Notes: generated by a model from the sequence alone, not told the origin. Shown: positions 17,671-29,883, counted from the first letter of the stretch. The stretch is DNA of 64,000 nucleotides from Sphingomonas sp. BT-65 (GCF_026107375.2 NZ_JAPCIA010000001.1:1612001-1676000), one strand, 5' to 3'. Made by a program: numbers and translations.

Positions 17671-18555
17671 ATGTCGATTCTGATCGACCGTAACACCAAG
17701 GTCATCACCCAGGGGATGACCGGCGACACCGGCACCTTCCACACCCAGCAGGCGCTGGCGTACGGCACGCAGATGGTCGGCGGCGTCACGCCCGGCAAGG
17801 GCGGCACCGAGCATATCGGCCTGCCCGTGTTCGACACCGTCGCCGAAGCCGTGAGCAAGACCGGCGCCGACGCCTCGGTGATCTACGTCCCGCCGCCCTT
17901 TGCCGCCGACTCGATCCTCGAGGCGATCGACGCCGAGGTGCCGCTGGTGGTGTGCATTACCGAGGGCATTCCGGTGCTCGACATGGTCAAGGTCAAGCGC
18001 GCCCTCACCGGTTCCAAGACCCGCCTGATCGGCCCGAACTGCCCCGGCGTGCTGACGCCGAACCAGTGCAAGATCGGCATCATGCCGGGCAGCATCTTCT
18101 CCGAAGGTTCGGTGGGCGTTGTTTCGCGCTCGGGCACGCTTACCTATGAAGCCGTGTTCCAGACCACCAATGCGGGCCTTGGCCAGACCACCGCGGTCGG
18201 CATCGGCGGCGACCCCGTCAACGGCACCAACTTCATCGACGTGCTTGAGCTGTTCCTGGCCGACGAGGCGACCAAGTCGATCATCATGATCGGCGAGATC
18301 GGCGGCTCGGCCGAAGAGGAAGCTGCGCAGTTCCTGCAGGACGAGGCGAAGCGCGGCCGCAAGAAGCCGATGGTCGGCTTCATCGCCGGCCGCACAGCGC
18401 CGCCGGGCCGCCGCATGGGCCATGCCGGCGCGATCGTCTCGGGCGGCCAAGGCGGCGCCGAGGACAAGATCGCGGCGATGGAGGCTGCGGGCATCCGCGT
18501 CTCGCCGAGCCCGAGCGAGCTCGGCTCGACGCTGGTCGAGGTGTTGAAGGGCTAA
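17671..18555 (+). CDS. sucD: succinyl-CoA synthetase alpha subunit
   Basis: Alpha subunit of succinate-CoA ligase, 294 residues. N-terminal CoA-binding Rossmann domain with [14 protein letters not shown], the ligase domain with GPNCPG, and the active-site His in [11 protein letters not shown], which is phosphorylated during catalysis. The partner beta subunit gene sucC, which normally precedes sucD, is not in this window; an exported protein gene occupies that place. The enzyme needs SucC, so it must be encoded elsewhere. Confidence 0.97.
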   Translation: MSILIDRNTKVITQGMTGDTGTFHTQQALAYGTQMVGGVTPGKGGTEHIGLPVFDTVAEAVSKTGADASVIYVPPPFAADSILEAIDAEVPLVVCITEGIPVLDMVKVKRALTGSKTRLIGPNCPGVLTPNQCKIGIMPGSIFSEGSVGVVSRSGTLTYEAVFQTTNAGLGQTTAVGIGGDPVNGTNFIDVLELFLADEATKSIIMIGEIGGSAEEEAAQFLQDEAKRGRKKPMVGFIAGRTAPPGRRMGHAGAIVSGGQGGAEDKIAAMEAAGIRVSPSPSELGSTLVEVLKG

Positions 18556-18563
18556 CTGGTTAG

Positions 18564-18604
18564 GGCGGGACGCAAGGGCGTTCCGCCGCGCCGGACGATC
18601 CGGC
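18564..18604 (+). other. two small hairpins in the sucD-sucA gap
   Basis: GGCGGGACGC (18564-18573) pairs with GCGTTCCGCC (18578-18587) with one G-U pair and a 4-nt loop. A second stem GCCGGA (18590-18595) with TCCGGC (18599-18604) follows. There is no U tract, so they may stabilise or process the mRNA rather than end transcription. Confidence 0.4.
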
Positions 18605-18620
18605 GGGAAGGACGACTGCA

Positions 18621-21584
18621 ATGGGCGCTGAGGGCCTGGATTTCGCGGAGATCGCCGGGGGCGTAAGCCCGGCGTTCGTCGAGACGCTGTACGCCAAGTG
18701 GAAGGCGGACCCCGCCTCGGTCGAAGCCGGCTGGCGCCAGTGGTTCGACGGGCTCGAGGGCACAGTCAACGGCCCGAGCTGGGAGCGTCCCAACTGGCCG
18801 CCGACCGAGACCGACGCGCTCACCGCGGCGCTCGATCCGACGCAGATGGAGCCCGCGCCCAAGCCGGCGAAGCCCGGTACCCCGGCACCGGCCGCCGCGC
18901 CGGCAGCGTCCTCGGCCGACATCGCGCGCGCCGCGAACGACTCTATTCGCGCGATGCTGCTGATCCGCACCTATCGCGTGCGCGGGCACCTCGCCGCGAA
19001 TCTCGACCCGCTCGGCCTCTCCAAGCAGGAGCTGCCCGCCGACCTCACCCCCGAATATCACGGCTTCACCGCCGCCGATCTCGACCGTCCGATCTATCTC
19101 GGCGGCACGATGGGGCTGGAAAAGGCGACGATCCGCGAGCTGGTCGAGATCCTGCGCCGCAATTATTGCGGCAATGTCGGCCTCGAATACATGCACATCG
19201 CCGATGTCGAGGAGCGCCGCTTCCTGCAGGACCGCATGGAGGGCAAGGACAAGGCGATCGAGTTCACGCCCGAGGGCAAGAAGGCGATCCTCGGCAAGGT
19301 CATCGAAGCCGAGCAGTGGGAGAAGTTCCTGGGCCGCAAATATGTCGGCACCAAGCGCTTCGGCCTCGACGGCGGCGAGTCGATGATCCCGGCGATGGAA
19401 GCGATCATCAAATATGGCGGCGCGCAGGGCGTGCGCGAGATCGTCTACGGCATGGCGCATCGCGGCCGGCTCAACATGCTCGGCACGGTGATGGCCAAGC
19501 CCTATCACGTGATCTTCCACGAATTCGCCGGCGGCTCGGCCAATCCCGACGACATCGGCGGCTCGGGCGACGTGAAGTATCACCTCGGCACCAGCACCGA
19601 CCGCGAGTTCGACGGCATCAACGTCCATATGTCGCTGGTCGCCAACCCCTCGCACCTCGAGGCGGTCGATCCGGTCGTGCTCGGCAAGGTCCGCGCGCAG
19701 CAGACCAACCGCAATGACTTGGAAGAGCATGAGCAGGTCCTGCCCGTGCTGATCCATGGCGACGCGGCGTTTGCCGGCCAGGGTATCGTGTGGGAGTGCC
19801 TCGGCTTCTCCGGTATCCGCGGCTACAATACCGGCGGCTGCGTCCATTTCATCATCAACAACCAGATCGGCTTCACGACAAGCCCGCAATTCGCGCGCTC
19901 CTCGCCCTACCCCTCGGACGTCGCCAAGGGCGTCCAGGCGCCGATCTTCCACGTCAACGGCGACGATCCCGAGGCGGTGACCTTCGCCTGCAAGATGGCG
20001 ATCGAGTTCCGCCAGACCTTCAAGCGCGACATCGTCATCGACATGTGGTGCTATCGCCGCTTCGGCCATAACGAAGGCGACGAGCCCTCGTTCACCCAGC
20101 CGCTGATGTACGCCAAGATCAAAGGCCATCCCGGGGTCGCCGATATCTATGCCAAGCGCCTTGAGGGCGAGGGCGTGATCGACGGCAGCTTCGCGCCGGC
20201 CAAGGTCGCCGAGTTCACCGCGCATCTCGAGGACGAGTTCACCGCGGGCGCCACCTACAAGGCGAACAAGGCCGACTGGTTCGGCGGCCGCTGGCAGGGC
20301 CTCGGCGCGCCGGTCGACGCCGAGACCGCGCGCCGCAACGTCGAGACGGGCATCGACAAGAAGCTCTTCGACAGCCTCGGCCGCACGCTGACCACCGTCC
20401 CCGAGGGGCTGGCGATCCACAAGACGCTCGGCCGCGTGCTCGATGCCAAGGCGGCGATGTTCAAGTCGGGCGAGAATTTCGACTGGGCGACCGGCGAGGC
20501 GCTCGCCTTCGGCGCGCTGCTCTCCGAAGGCTATGGCGTGCGCCTGTCGGGCCAGGATTCGGGCCGCGGCACCTTCTCCCAGCGCCACGCCGTCTGGGTC
20601 GACCAGACCGACGAGCACAAATACGTGCCGCTCGACGAGATCCCGCACGGCCGCTTCGAGGTGCTCGACAGCCCCTTGAGCGAATATGGCGTGCTCGGCT
20701 TCGAGTACGGCTATGCGCTCGCCGATCCCAAGACTTTGGTGCTGTGGGAGGCGCAGTTCGGCGACTTCGTCAACGGCGCGCAGATCATGATCGACCAGTT
20801 CATCTCGGCGGGCGAGGCCAAGTGGCTGCGCGCCAACGGCCTCGTGATGCTGCTCCCGCATGGCTATGAAGGCCAGGGGCCCGAGCACAGCTCGGCGCGT
20901 CCCGAGCGCTTCCTGCAATCGTGCGCGGGCGACAACATGCAGGTCGCGAACTGCACCACCCCGGCCAATTACTTCCACCTGCTGCGTCGGCAGATGCACC
21001 GCAACTTCCGCAAGCCGCTCGTGATCATGACCCCCAAGTCGCTGCTCCGCCACAAGCTGGCGGTGTCGAAGACCGAGGACTTCCTCGGCGACACGCATTT
21101 CCGGCGCATCCTCTCCGATCCCTCGGCCCCGGCCGACAAGGACGTGAAGCGCGTCGTGCTGTGCACCGGCAAGGTCGCGTACGACCTGATCGAGGCGCGC
21201 GACGCGGCGGGCGACAAGAATACCGCGATCGTCCGCGTCGAGCAGCTATATCCCTTCCCCGGCGAGCCGCTGGTCAAGCGCCTCGAGCGCATGACCAATG
21301 TCGAGGAAGTGGTGTGGGCGCAGGAGGAGCCGAAGAACAACGGCTACTGGTTCTTCGTCGAACCCTATATCGAGGCATGCATGGTCGAGGCAGGAATCAA
21401 GCCGCAGCGCCCGCGCTATGCCGGCCGCGCCGCGGCGGCGTCGCCCGCCACCGGCCTGATGAAGCGTCACCAGGCCGAGCAGGGCGCGCTGGTCGCCGAC
21501 GCGCTCGGCCACAGCGTGCGCGAGGAGATTCGCCGCACGCGCAAGACCGAAGACAAGAAGACCGCCGGCAAGGCCGGGGCTTGA
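18621..21584 (+). CDS. sucA: 2-oxoglutarate dehydrogenase E1 component
   Basis: Thiamine-diphosphate-dependent decarboxylase of the 2-oxoglutarate dehydrogenase complex, 987 residues. The N-terminal arm SPAFVETLYAKWKADPASV recruits E2. The core follows with AHRGRLNML, the ThDP/Mg motif starting GDAAFAGQGIV and ending at NNQIGFTT, then the pyrimidine-binding and C-terminal domains (GYEGQGPEHSSARPERFLQ). Ribosome binding site GGAAGGA precedes the ATG. It is followed 26 nt later by sucB. Confidence 0.98.
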   Translation: MGAEGLDFAEIAGGVSPAFVETLYAKWKADPASVEAGWRQWFDGLEGTVNGPSWERPNWPPTETDALTAALDPTQMEPAPKPAKPGTPAPAAAPAASSADIARAANDSIRAMLLIRTYRVRGHLAANLDPLGLSKQELPADLTPEYHGFTAADLDRPIYLGGTMGLEKATIRELVEILRRNYCGNVGLEYMHIADVEERRFLQDRMEGKDKAIEFTPEGKKAILGKVIEAEQWEKFLGRKYVGTKRFGLDGGESMIPAMEAIIKYGGAQGVREIVYGMAHRGRLNMLGTVMAKPYHVIFHEFAGGSANPDDIGGSGDVKYHLGTSTDREFDGINVHMSLVANPSHLEAVDPVVLGKVRAQQTNRNDLEEHEQVLPVLIHGDAAFAGQGIVWECLGFSGIRGYNTGGCVHFIINNQIGFTTSPQFARSSPYPSDVAKGVQAPIFHVNGDDPEAVTFACKMAIEFRQTFKRDIVIDMWCYRRFGHNEGDEPSFTQPLMYAKIKGHPGVADIYAKRLEGEGVIDGSFAPAKVAEFTAHLEDEFTAGATYKANKADWFGGRWQGLGAPVDAETARRNVETGIDKKLFDSLGRTLTTVPEGLAIHKTLGRVLDAKAAMFKSGENFDWATGEALAFGALLSEGYGVRLSGQDSGRGTFSQRHAVWVDQTDEHKYVPLDEIPHGRFEVLDSPLSEYGVLGFEYGYALADPKTLVLWEAQFGDFVNGAQIMIDQFISAGEAKWLRANGLVMLLPHGYEGQGPEHSSARPERFLQSCAGDNMQVANCTTPANYFHLLRRQMHRNFRKPLVIMTPKSLLRHKLAVSKTEDFLGDTHFRRILSDPSAPADKDVKRVVLCTGKVAYDLIEARDAAGDKNTAIVRVEQLYPFPGEPLVKRLERMTNVEEVVWAQEEPKNNGYWFFVEPYIEACMVEAGIKPQRPRYAGRAAAASPATGLMKRHQAEQGALVADALGHSVREEIRRTRKTEDKKTAGKAGA

Positions 21585-21610
21585 ACACGCTCCCCAGGAA
21601 GGACTGAACG

Positions 21611-22852
<1,242 letters not shown>

Positions 22853-22897
22853 TTTTCCCGAGCACGTCCCACATCACGCGGACGAACGGAGCAAGAA

Positions 22898-24292
<1,395 letters not shown>

Positions 24293-24301
24293 TCGCATTC
24301 A

Positions 24302-24326
24302 TCACCCCGGCACAGGGCCGGGGTGA
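24302..24326. terminator. perfect palindrome after lpd
   Basis: TCACCCCGGC (24302-24311) and GCCGGGGTGA (24317-24326) form a 10-bp perfect stem with a 5-nt loop, 10 nt after the lpd stop. It can serve as a terminator for the TCA operon, although only A/G follows. Short REP-like palindromes of this type are common between genes in sphingomonads. Confidence 0.6.
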
Positions 24327-24372
24327 CGAAAGAGCTGTTCTGTGCGAGCATCGCCTCCGAAAGGACTCGGCC

Positions 24373-24954
24373 ATGCTTCGCCTGATCGCTTTCCTCCTCG
24401 CCCTGTGCCTTCTGCCTCTCTCCGCTACCGCGCAGGTCACCGAGAGCATCAAGGTCGAGGCCGACGGCTCGCGCACGCTCATGCACGCGCTGATCGTCCC
24501 TGCGCCGGCCGATCAGGTCTGGACTGCCGTTGCAACCGTGGAGGGCTGGAAAAGCTGGGCCGTCCCCAGCGCATGGAGCGATCCCGCCGATCCGGATGCG
24601 ATTGAGACCGCGTACAGCCTCACCGCGAAACCGGGCGATGCGACGAACATCGTCAACCGCTTCATCGCTCGCCTGCCCGGCCGCATCCTCGTCTATCGCA
24701 CCACGCGCGTGCCCGCCGGCTTCCCGCATGGCAAAGCCTATCTCGGCGTCACCAGCTTTTTCGAGATCGAGGCAATCAACGGCAAGCAGACTCGGATTCG
24801 CCTGAGTAGCGTCAACTATCCGGCGGGCGCGGCGGGTGACGCGCTGCTCGGTTTCTTCCGCCAGGGCAACCGCATGTCGCTCGAGGCACTGCGCGATCGT
24901 TTCGTCCACGGCCCCGTCGACTGGCCCAAGAAGCTCGCAAAGGCCGCCGGTTAG
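24373..24954 (+). CDS. exported SRPBCC (START-like) protein
   Basis: 193 residues from the ATG at 24373. The signal peptide LRLIAFLLALCLLPLSATAQ is followed by a START/polyketide-cyclase-type domain: LIVPAPADQVWTAVATVEGW is the classic first strand-helix unit, and the last helix NRMSLEALRDRF closes the cavity. Such proteins bind hydrophobic ligands. Ligand and role are unknown. The in-frame upstream region belongs to lpd and is not part of the gene. Confidence 0.72.
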   Translation: MLRLIAFLLALCLLPLSATAQVTESIKVEADGSRTLMHALIVPAPADQVWTAVATVEGWKSWAVPSAWSDPADPDAIETAYSLTAKPGDATNIVNRFIARLPGRILVYRTTRVPAGFPHGKAYLGVTSFFEIEAINGKQTRIRLSSVNYPAGAAGDALLGFFRQGNRMSLEALRDRFVHGPVDWPKKLAKAAG

Positions 24955-25059
24955 CCGGCAGCGATGATCCGGCGGCATCGTGCGGGGGAAACGAGGGGGA
25001 AACGCGGTTAGCGGTGCGCTAACCTGGACCCCCGCGACGAACCGGCGCGTTCTGCGCTG

Positions 25060-26091
25060 ATGCGCAGTCACGTCCACGCCCTTCCCGTCCTCACCCTTGC
25101 CCTGTTCCTCGCCGGCTGCGGCGGTGGCGGAGGCGGAGGGGGTGGTGGGGGCAGCGGCGTGGTCGTCACCCCCACGCCGACCCCGACGTCGCCGGCCCCG
25201 ACGCCGGGTCCCAGCCCCTCACCCTCCGCATCGCCGCTACCAACCAGCTGGGCGGGCGTCGCCGGCTATTACGACGTCCAGCCCGACATCGCCGGGTGCC
25301 GCGCCGGCACGCTCAAGGCCGCGGTCGGAGCCGAGTTCCTCGCTCGCCTCAACGAGATCCGCGCGCGCCACGGCTTGGCGCCCGTCGTCTATTCGACCGA
25401 CGAGGACGTCCAGCAGGCCGAATCCTCGCTGATGATGGCGGCCAACGTCGCGCTCAGCCACACCCCGCCGACCAGCTGGCGCTGCTACACCAGCGGCGGC
25501 GCGGCCGGGGCGGGGGCGAGCAACCTGATCGGCGGCTGGGGCACCGGCCTCGGTTTCGACAGCGAGGACGATCTGCTCGCCGGCTGGCTGCGCGAGGGCG
25601 GCACCGCCTCGCTCGGCCATCGCCGCTGGATCCTCCACCCGTTCCTGCGCAAGACCTCGTACGGCCGCGTCTCGGGGCTGCTGCCCGATGGCCGCCGCGC
25701 CACCACCGCATCGATGCGCGTGTTCAGCTTCGCGACCGCCGGCCCCGCCCCCTCGATCGTCCCGCCGTTCGTCGGCTTCCCGCAGGGCGACTATCCCGCG
25801 CGTTATTTCGCGCTGACCGATTATCTATCCTTCTCGGTCATCCCCAGCAGCACCAACAACGGCGCCGATCGGTCGGTCGATTTCTCCGCCGCCACCGTCA
25901 CGGTTCGCGGTCCCTCGGGCGACCTGCCGGTCACCAACATCACGCGCGACAATGACGGCTACGGCATCGCCAACAACATCCAGTGGCGCGTCACCGGCCT
26001 CGCCGCCAACACCAGCTATACCGTGACGATCGCCGGCGTGCGCAGCGCCCCGCAGGCGACCTACACCTACAATTTCCGGATCGTGCCCTAA
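25060..26091 (+). CDS. CAP-domain (SCP/PR-1-like) lipoprotein
   Basis: 343 residues. A lipoprotein signal ends with LFLAGC (Cys20), followed by a run of about 11 Gly and a Pro/Thr/Ser-rich spacer up to about residue 65. The CAP domain starts at FLARLNEIRARHGLAPVVY and includes ALSHTPP and GHRRWILHPFLRKTSYG. A C-terminal beta-rich region (~250-343) carries Thr/Asn-rich strands. Bacterial CAP proteins are cell-surface proteins of mostly unknown activity. The Gly-run is encoded by a simple GGC/GGA repeat. Confidence 0.85.
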   Translation: MRSHVHALPVLTLALFLAGCGGGGGGGGGGGSGVVVTPTPTPTSPAPTPGPSPSPSASPLPTSWAGVAGYYDVQPDIAGCRAGTLKAAVGAEFLARLNEIRARHGLAPVVYSTDEDVQQAESSLMMAANVALSHTPPTSWRCYTSGGAAGAGASNLIGGWGTGLGFDSEDDLLAGWLREGGTASLGHRRWILHPFLRKTSYGRVSGLLPDGRRATTASMRVFSFATAGPAPSIVPPFVGFPQGDYPARYFALTDYLSFSVIPSSTNNGADRSVDFSAATVTVRGPSGDLPVTNITRDNDGYGIANNIQWRVTGLAANTSYTVTIAGVRSAPQATYTYNFRIVP

Positions 26092-26131
26092 CCAGCTTCA
26101 TCGCCGCCACGCCCTCGGCTAGACGGAGGCG

Positions 26132-26776
26132 ATGACTCCGCCTGCCGCACCTCTCGCTCTGGCCCAGCTCGGCAACGTCCTGCCCTGGCTCGACCTGTTC
26201 GGCATCGCCGTGTTCGCCGCCACCGGCGCGCTGGCGGCGGCGGGACGCGGCCAGACTCTCGTTACCGCCGCCTTCTTCGCGCTGATCACCGGGGTCGGCG
26301 GCGGCACGATCCGCGACCTCTTGATCGGCGCGCCGGTGTGGTGGACGCACCACCCCTATGTCGCCGCGATCTGCCTCGGCGTCGCGCTGGTCATCTGGAT
26401 CACGCCGCAGCGCTGGTGGCACGGCGCGGCGCTCGATTGGCTCGATGCGCTCGGCCTCGCCGCCTATGCCGTGTTCGGCGCGGCCAAGGCGCTGAGCTTC
26501 GGCATCCCGCCCGTGCCCGCCGCGCTGATGGGCGTGCTCACCGCCTGCTGCGGCGGCATCATCCGCGACGTGCTGGCGGGCGAGCCCTCGATCCTGATGC
26601 GGCCCGAGCTCTACGTCACCGCCGCCGCGCTCGCCTCGGGCCTCTACATCCTACTGACGCTTGCCGGGCTGCCGCTATTGGCCGCCGCGGTGATCGCCGC
26701 CGCCGCCGGTTTCGCGCTGCGCGCCGCCGCGATCGTATGGAAGATCAAGCTGCCCGCCTATCGCGGCAAGCGCTAG
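26132..26776 (+). CDS. TRIC/UPF0126-type membrane protein
   Basis: 214 residues, about six to seven transmembrane helices built from two repeated UPF0126 units: DLFGIAVFAATGALAAAG...GVGGGTIRDLLIG and then LDALGLAAYAVFGAAKAL...CCGGIIRDVLAGE. The GGG(T/I)IRDLL motif occurs once per repeat, as in prokaryotic trimeric intracellular cation (TRIC) channels. Likely a monovalent cation channel; transport has not been shown for this protein. It ends 2 nt before the convergent STAS-like gene. Confidence 0.85.
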   Translation: MTPPAAPLALAQLGNVLPWLDLFGIAVFAATGALAAAGRGQTLVTAAFFALITGVGGGTIRDLLIGAPVWWTHHPYVAAICLGVALVIWITPQRWWHGAALDWLDALGLAAYAVFGAAKALSFGIPPVPAALMGVLTACCGGIIRDVLAGEPSILMRPELYVTAAALASGLYILLTLAGLPLLAAAVIAAAAGFALRAAAIVWKIKLPAYRGKR

Positions 26777-26778
26777 GT

Positions 26779-27165
26779 CTAGGGCTCCAGCAGCCACGCG
26801 ACCGCTTCCTCGCGTACCCCGAAGATGCCGAAATCGGGCCGCACCTTCTGGAGGCGCTTGACCTGCATCCGTCCCGTCGCATTCGTCACGACGAACGCGA
26901 CCTTGCGCGCCCAGAGCGCGCGCACCGCCGGATTGTCGAAGGTATGCATCAGCATGTCGATCGTCGCCGTCGGCACCGCCGCCACGCCGCTCACGTCATA
27001 CAGCGTCACATGCTGGCCGACCTCGTCCCCGAACGTCCGGATCGCGGCGCGCAATTCCTCGCCCACCCAACCGGCATCCTCTGGCGAGAGGATCGCATGC
27101 ACCTCGACGATCACCAGCTTGCGCGGGCGGTCAACCACGATCCGGTGCGTGAGGGGAGTCTGCAT
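26779..27165 (-). CDS. STAS/SpoIIAA-like protein
   Basis: 128 residues, soluble, alternating beta strands and helices. The N-terminal strand-turn-strand RIVVDRPRKLVIVEVHAILSPED and a central VTLYDVSGVAAVP segment fit the SpoIIAA-like STAS fold, often found in sphingomonads as a stand-alone protein. No typical phosphorylated Ser in a DxSxxxFID motif is seen, so a classic anti-anti-sigma function is doubtful. Confidence 0.6.
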   Translation of the reverse strand: MQTPLTHRIVVDRPRKLVIVEVHAILSPEDAGWVGEELRAAIRTFGDEVGQHVTLYDVSGVAAVPTATIDMLMHTFDNPAVRALWARKVAFVVTNATGRMQVKRLQKVRPDFGIFGVREEAVAWLLEP

Positions 27166-27235
27166 GGCGCGCCAAGCTTAGCGCGCTACCGCTACCAAGT
27201 CATTCTTAACGTGGAAAGAATGGCGATGCGCGCCG

Positions 27236-27793
27236 TCAGTCGCGCACCACGCCGACTTCGCTGAACGGCTTGGGCTCGACCGGCGGCGTCACCGCATCGT
27301 TGAGCTCGCACTGCCAGATGCCGATGTCGATCCAGCGCCCCTCCTTGAACCCGATCTCGCGCAGCTGGCCGGCGCGGCGGAAGCCGACCTGTTCGTGCGC
27401 GCGGATCGAATTGTCGTTGGGCAGCGAGATTACGCTGACCGCCTGGGTGAAGCCCTGCGCACGCAGCGTGTCGACCAGCGCCTCGTACAGCAGCCGCCCG
27501 ATCCCCTGCCCCTGCACCGCGCCGGCGACATAGACCGAAGTCTCGACGACATAGCGATAGGCGGCGCGCTCGCGGAAGCGCGTGGCATAGGCATAGCCGA
27601 GCACGCCCTTGCCCTCGCCATTGGTCGCCACGATCCACGGATAGAGGCCGTCGGAGGACTCCATCCGGCTGCGCATCTGCCGCGCGTCGGGCGGATCGAA
27701 CTCGAAGCTCACCGTGCCGGTCAGCACATAGGGTGCATAGATCGCGGCGATCGCTGCGGCGTCGGCGGGCTCGGCGGCGCGAAGCTGGATCAC
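27236..27793 (-). CDS. GNAT N-acetyltransferase (phosphinothricin acetyltransferase-like)
   Basis: 185 residues from a GTG at 27793 that overlaps the sppA stop (GTGA). The opening IQLRAAEPADAAAIAAIYAPYVLTGTVSFE is typical of the Pat/YncA-type GNAT group, with the acetyl-CoA loop VQGQGIGRLLYEAL in the middle and FKEGRWIDIGIWQ at the end. Known relatives acetylate phosphinothricin or methionine sulfone-type amines. The substrate here is not known. Confidence 0.88.
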   Translation of the reverse strand: MIQLRAAEPADAAAIAAIYAPYVLTGTVSFEFDPPDARQMRSRMESSDGLYPWIVATNGEGKGVLGYAYATRFRERAAYRYVVETSVYVAGAVQGQGIGRLLYEALVDTLRAQGFTQAVSVISLPNDNSIRAHEQVGFRRAGQLREIGFKEGRWIDIGIWQCELNDAVTPPVEPKPFSEVGVVRD

Positions 27794-29691
27794 AGGCCGA
27801 TCCTCGCGAGCACGAGGTCGATCAGCCGGGCATCCGCGCGCATCGTCGCTGCCGCCGGGCCGAACGCCCCGCATTCCAGGCAGCGCGCCTGCATCGACGA
27901 GCCCGTCGCCAGCCGCTTGGCGTCGCCCAGCGCCTGGCCGAACACCGCGCGCCGCTCGGCCGCGATGCGGGCATAGATGTCGCCGCCGCTCTCGGCCGGA
28001 GCCGCCTCCTCGTCCTCTTCCTCGCCGCTGCCCGCGGCAAAGCCCGCCAGCAGCTGCTCGAACCAGCTCGGCTGCTTCTCGAGATACACCGCATGGACCT
28101 TGGCGGGATCGAGCTTGGCGCGCTTCGCCGCCTCCGCGACCGCATCGGAGAGATTGCCGAACCGGTCGACCAGCCCGAGCTGGCGCGCGGTGCCGCCGTC
28201 CCACACCCGGCCCTGGCCGATCTCGTCCACCCGCTGCGGCGTCAGCTTGCGCGACTGCGACACGAGGCCGACGAAGCGGCGATAGCCCTGCTCGATGCCC
28301 GATTGCAGGATGCGGTCGGTCACCTCGTTCGTGCCGGCGTAGAAATCGGGCTGGCTGGTCAGCGGCGTGGTCTTCACCCCGTCGCTGGTCACGCCGATCT
28401 TGGCGAGCGTGTTCTCGAAGGTCGGTATGATGCCGAAGATGCCGATCGATCCGGTGATCGTGTTGGGCTCGGCGAAGATCACGTCGCCCGGGGTCGACAC
28501 CCAATAGCCGCCCGACGCGGCGAGGCTGCCCATCGAGACCACCACCGGCAGCCCCTGCGCCTTGGCCTGGAGGATCGCCTGGCGGATGCGCTCGGATGCC
28601 AGCGCCGAACCGCCCGGCGAGTCGACGCGCACGACCAGCGCTTTCAATTTCTTCTCGGCCAGCCCCTTGAGCAGCAGCGCCGAGACGGTGTCGCCGCCCG
28701 CGGTGCCCGGGCCAGCCTTGCCGTCGACGATCTCGCCCGCGACAGTGATCACGCCGACCGCGTCGCCAGTCTTGGGCGCGGGGTTGGCCTCGAGCCAGTT
28801 GGCGAGCTTGATCGCCTTGAAGTTGCCCGCCGGCTTGCCCGCATCGGCGCCTGCGATCTCGGCGACGCGCTTGCCGAACGCCAGCCGGTCGCCGCGCTTG
28901 TCGATCAGCCCCATCCGCTCGTTGGCGAGCGCGATGTCGCCGTTGGCGGCCGCGACCACCATATCGGGCTGCGTGATCGTCTCGCGAATCCGCGCCTTGG
29001 GCCGCGCCTTGGCCACCGCCTCCTGCCACTGGCCGAAGATCGCGCCATAGAGCGCTTCGTTGGCCTCGCGCGCCTCGGGCGACTGGCCGGTCAGGATATA
29101 TGGCTCGACCGCCGACTTGAACTTGCCGACCTTGTAGACGTGCGTGGTGACGCCGAGCTTGTCGATCAGCCCCTTGTAATAGAGGCGCGATCCGCCTGGG
29201 CCCGTGAACAGCGTGCCGCCCAGCGGGTTGACCCAGACCTCGCTCGCATTGGCGGCCAGCAGATAGCCGCTGTCGGTATAGCCGGTGGCATAGGCCAGCA
29301 CCGGCTTGCCCGCCGCGCGCACCCGCGCCACGGCCTCGCCGACTTCGGCGACCGCCGCCGGATAGCCGCCCATGAACCGGTCGAGATCGAGCACCACCGC
29401 CTTGACGCGGCTGTCGCCCTTGGCGGCGTCGAGCGCACGCACCAGGTCGCGCATGCGATACTCACGGGGGCCCTCGTTGCCGCCCAGCGCGGCGAACGGA
29501 TCGGCCTCGCTCGGCTGCTCGACGATCATGCCATCGATGTTGAGCACCAGCGCTCCGTCGCGCACCGCCGCCGGATTGGGCCGGGCGGACAGGATCGCGA
29601 ACAGCGCGATGAAGAACAGCAGCATGAACAGCAGGACCAGCGCGTCCTTGATGCCAACCAGCAGCTTCCATGCGCCGCGAACCAGTTTCAC
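27790..29691 (-). CDS. sppA: signal peptide peptidase SppA, 67K type
   Basis: Inner-membrane serine protease that degrades cleaved signal peptides. 633 residues from GTG 29691, the full two-domain length. One N-terminal membrane helix (about 15-37) precedes two tandem ClpP-like domains. The catalytic Lys is in KVGKFKSAVEPY (about Lys192) and the Ser in GSLAASGGYW (about Ser393), as in E. coli SppA. The GTG is chosen because GAGGAG lies 9 nt before it; the longer in-frame start at 29751 adds 20 non-homologous residues. An acidic insert (EEEDEEAA) lies near the C-terminus, which ends with a CLEC pair. Confidence 0.93.
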   Translation of the reverse strand: MKLVRGAWKLLVGIKDALVLLFMLLFFIALFAILSARPNPAAVRDGALVLNIDGMIVEQPSEADPFAALGGNEGPREYRMRDLVRALDAAKGDSRVKAVVLDLDRFMGGYPAAVAEVGEAVARVRAAGKPVLAYATGYTDSGYLLAANASEVWVNPLGGTLFTGPGGSRLYYKGLIDKLGVTTHVYKVGKFKSAVEPYILTGQSPEAREANEALYGAIFGQWQEAVAKARPKARIRETITQPDMVVAAANGDIALANERMGLIDKRGDRLAFGKRVAEIAGADAGKPAGNFKAIKLANWLEANPAPKTGDAVGVITVAGEIVDGKAGPGTAGGDTVSALLLKGLAEKKLKALVVRVDSPGGSALASERIRQAILQAKAQGLPVVVSMGSLAASGGYWVSTPGDVIFAEPNTITGSIGIFGIIPTFENTLAKIGVTSDGVKTTPLTSQPDFYAGTNEVTDRILQSGIEQGYRRFVGLVSQSRKLTPQRVDEIGQGRVWDGGTARQLGLVDRFGNLSDAVAEAAKRAKLDPAKVHAVYLEKQPSWFEQLLAGFAAGSGEEEDEEAAPAESGGDIYARIAAERRAVFGQALGDAKRLATGSSMQARCLECGAFGPAAATMRADARLIDLVLARIGL

Positions 29692-29763
29692 TTGCTTGTG
29701 CTCCTCGGATTGCCCCGCGTCCCTTGACGCACAGGCAGGGCCTCGGAGCAACCCCTAACCGCC

Positions 29764-29785
29764 CTGTGTTACCAAAGCAACACAG
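29764..29785. promoter_or_regulatory. inverted repeat in the sppA/groES divergent region
   Basis: CTGTGTT (29764-29770) and AACACAG (29779-29785) form a perfect 7-bp inverted repeat with an 8-nt centre, about 75 bp before sppA and 160 bp before groES. It could be an operator or part of the sppA leader. No matching family is recognised. Confidence 0.4.
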
Positions 29786-29847
29786 AGGTGGGCGGGAGCC
29801 GCTCTTCTCCTCCGACTGATTCTTTCGCCCGCCCCGCCGCAGACCCG

Positions 29848-29876
29848 TTGACGGCGCCCCGAGGTACATCCATATG
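29848..29876 (+). promoter_or_regulatory. groESL promoter
   Basis: TTGACG (29848-29853) and CATATG (29871-29876), 17 nt apart, precede the CIRCE element by a few bases. Reading the -10 as CCATAT also gives a fair match to the RpoH (sigma-32) pattern of alphaproteobacteria, so either sigma factor or both may act here. Confidence 0.55.
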
Positions 29877-29883
29877 CCAGCCG

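Noticed and set aside
18552..21098. 848-codon open frame opposite sucA
   Set aside because: A shadow of the high-GC sucA gene: composition is dominated by Arg, Ala, Val and His, with no domain, and sucA itself is certain.
25110..25230. Simple-sequence stretch of GGC/GGA and CCG/ACG repeats
   Set aside because: It is the coding sequence for the Gly-run and Pro/Thr spacer of the CAP lipoprotein, not a CRISPR or tandem regulatory array.
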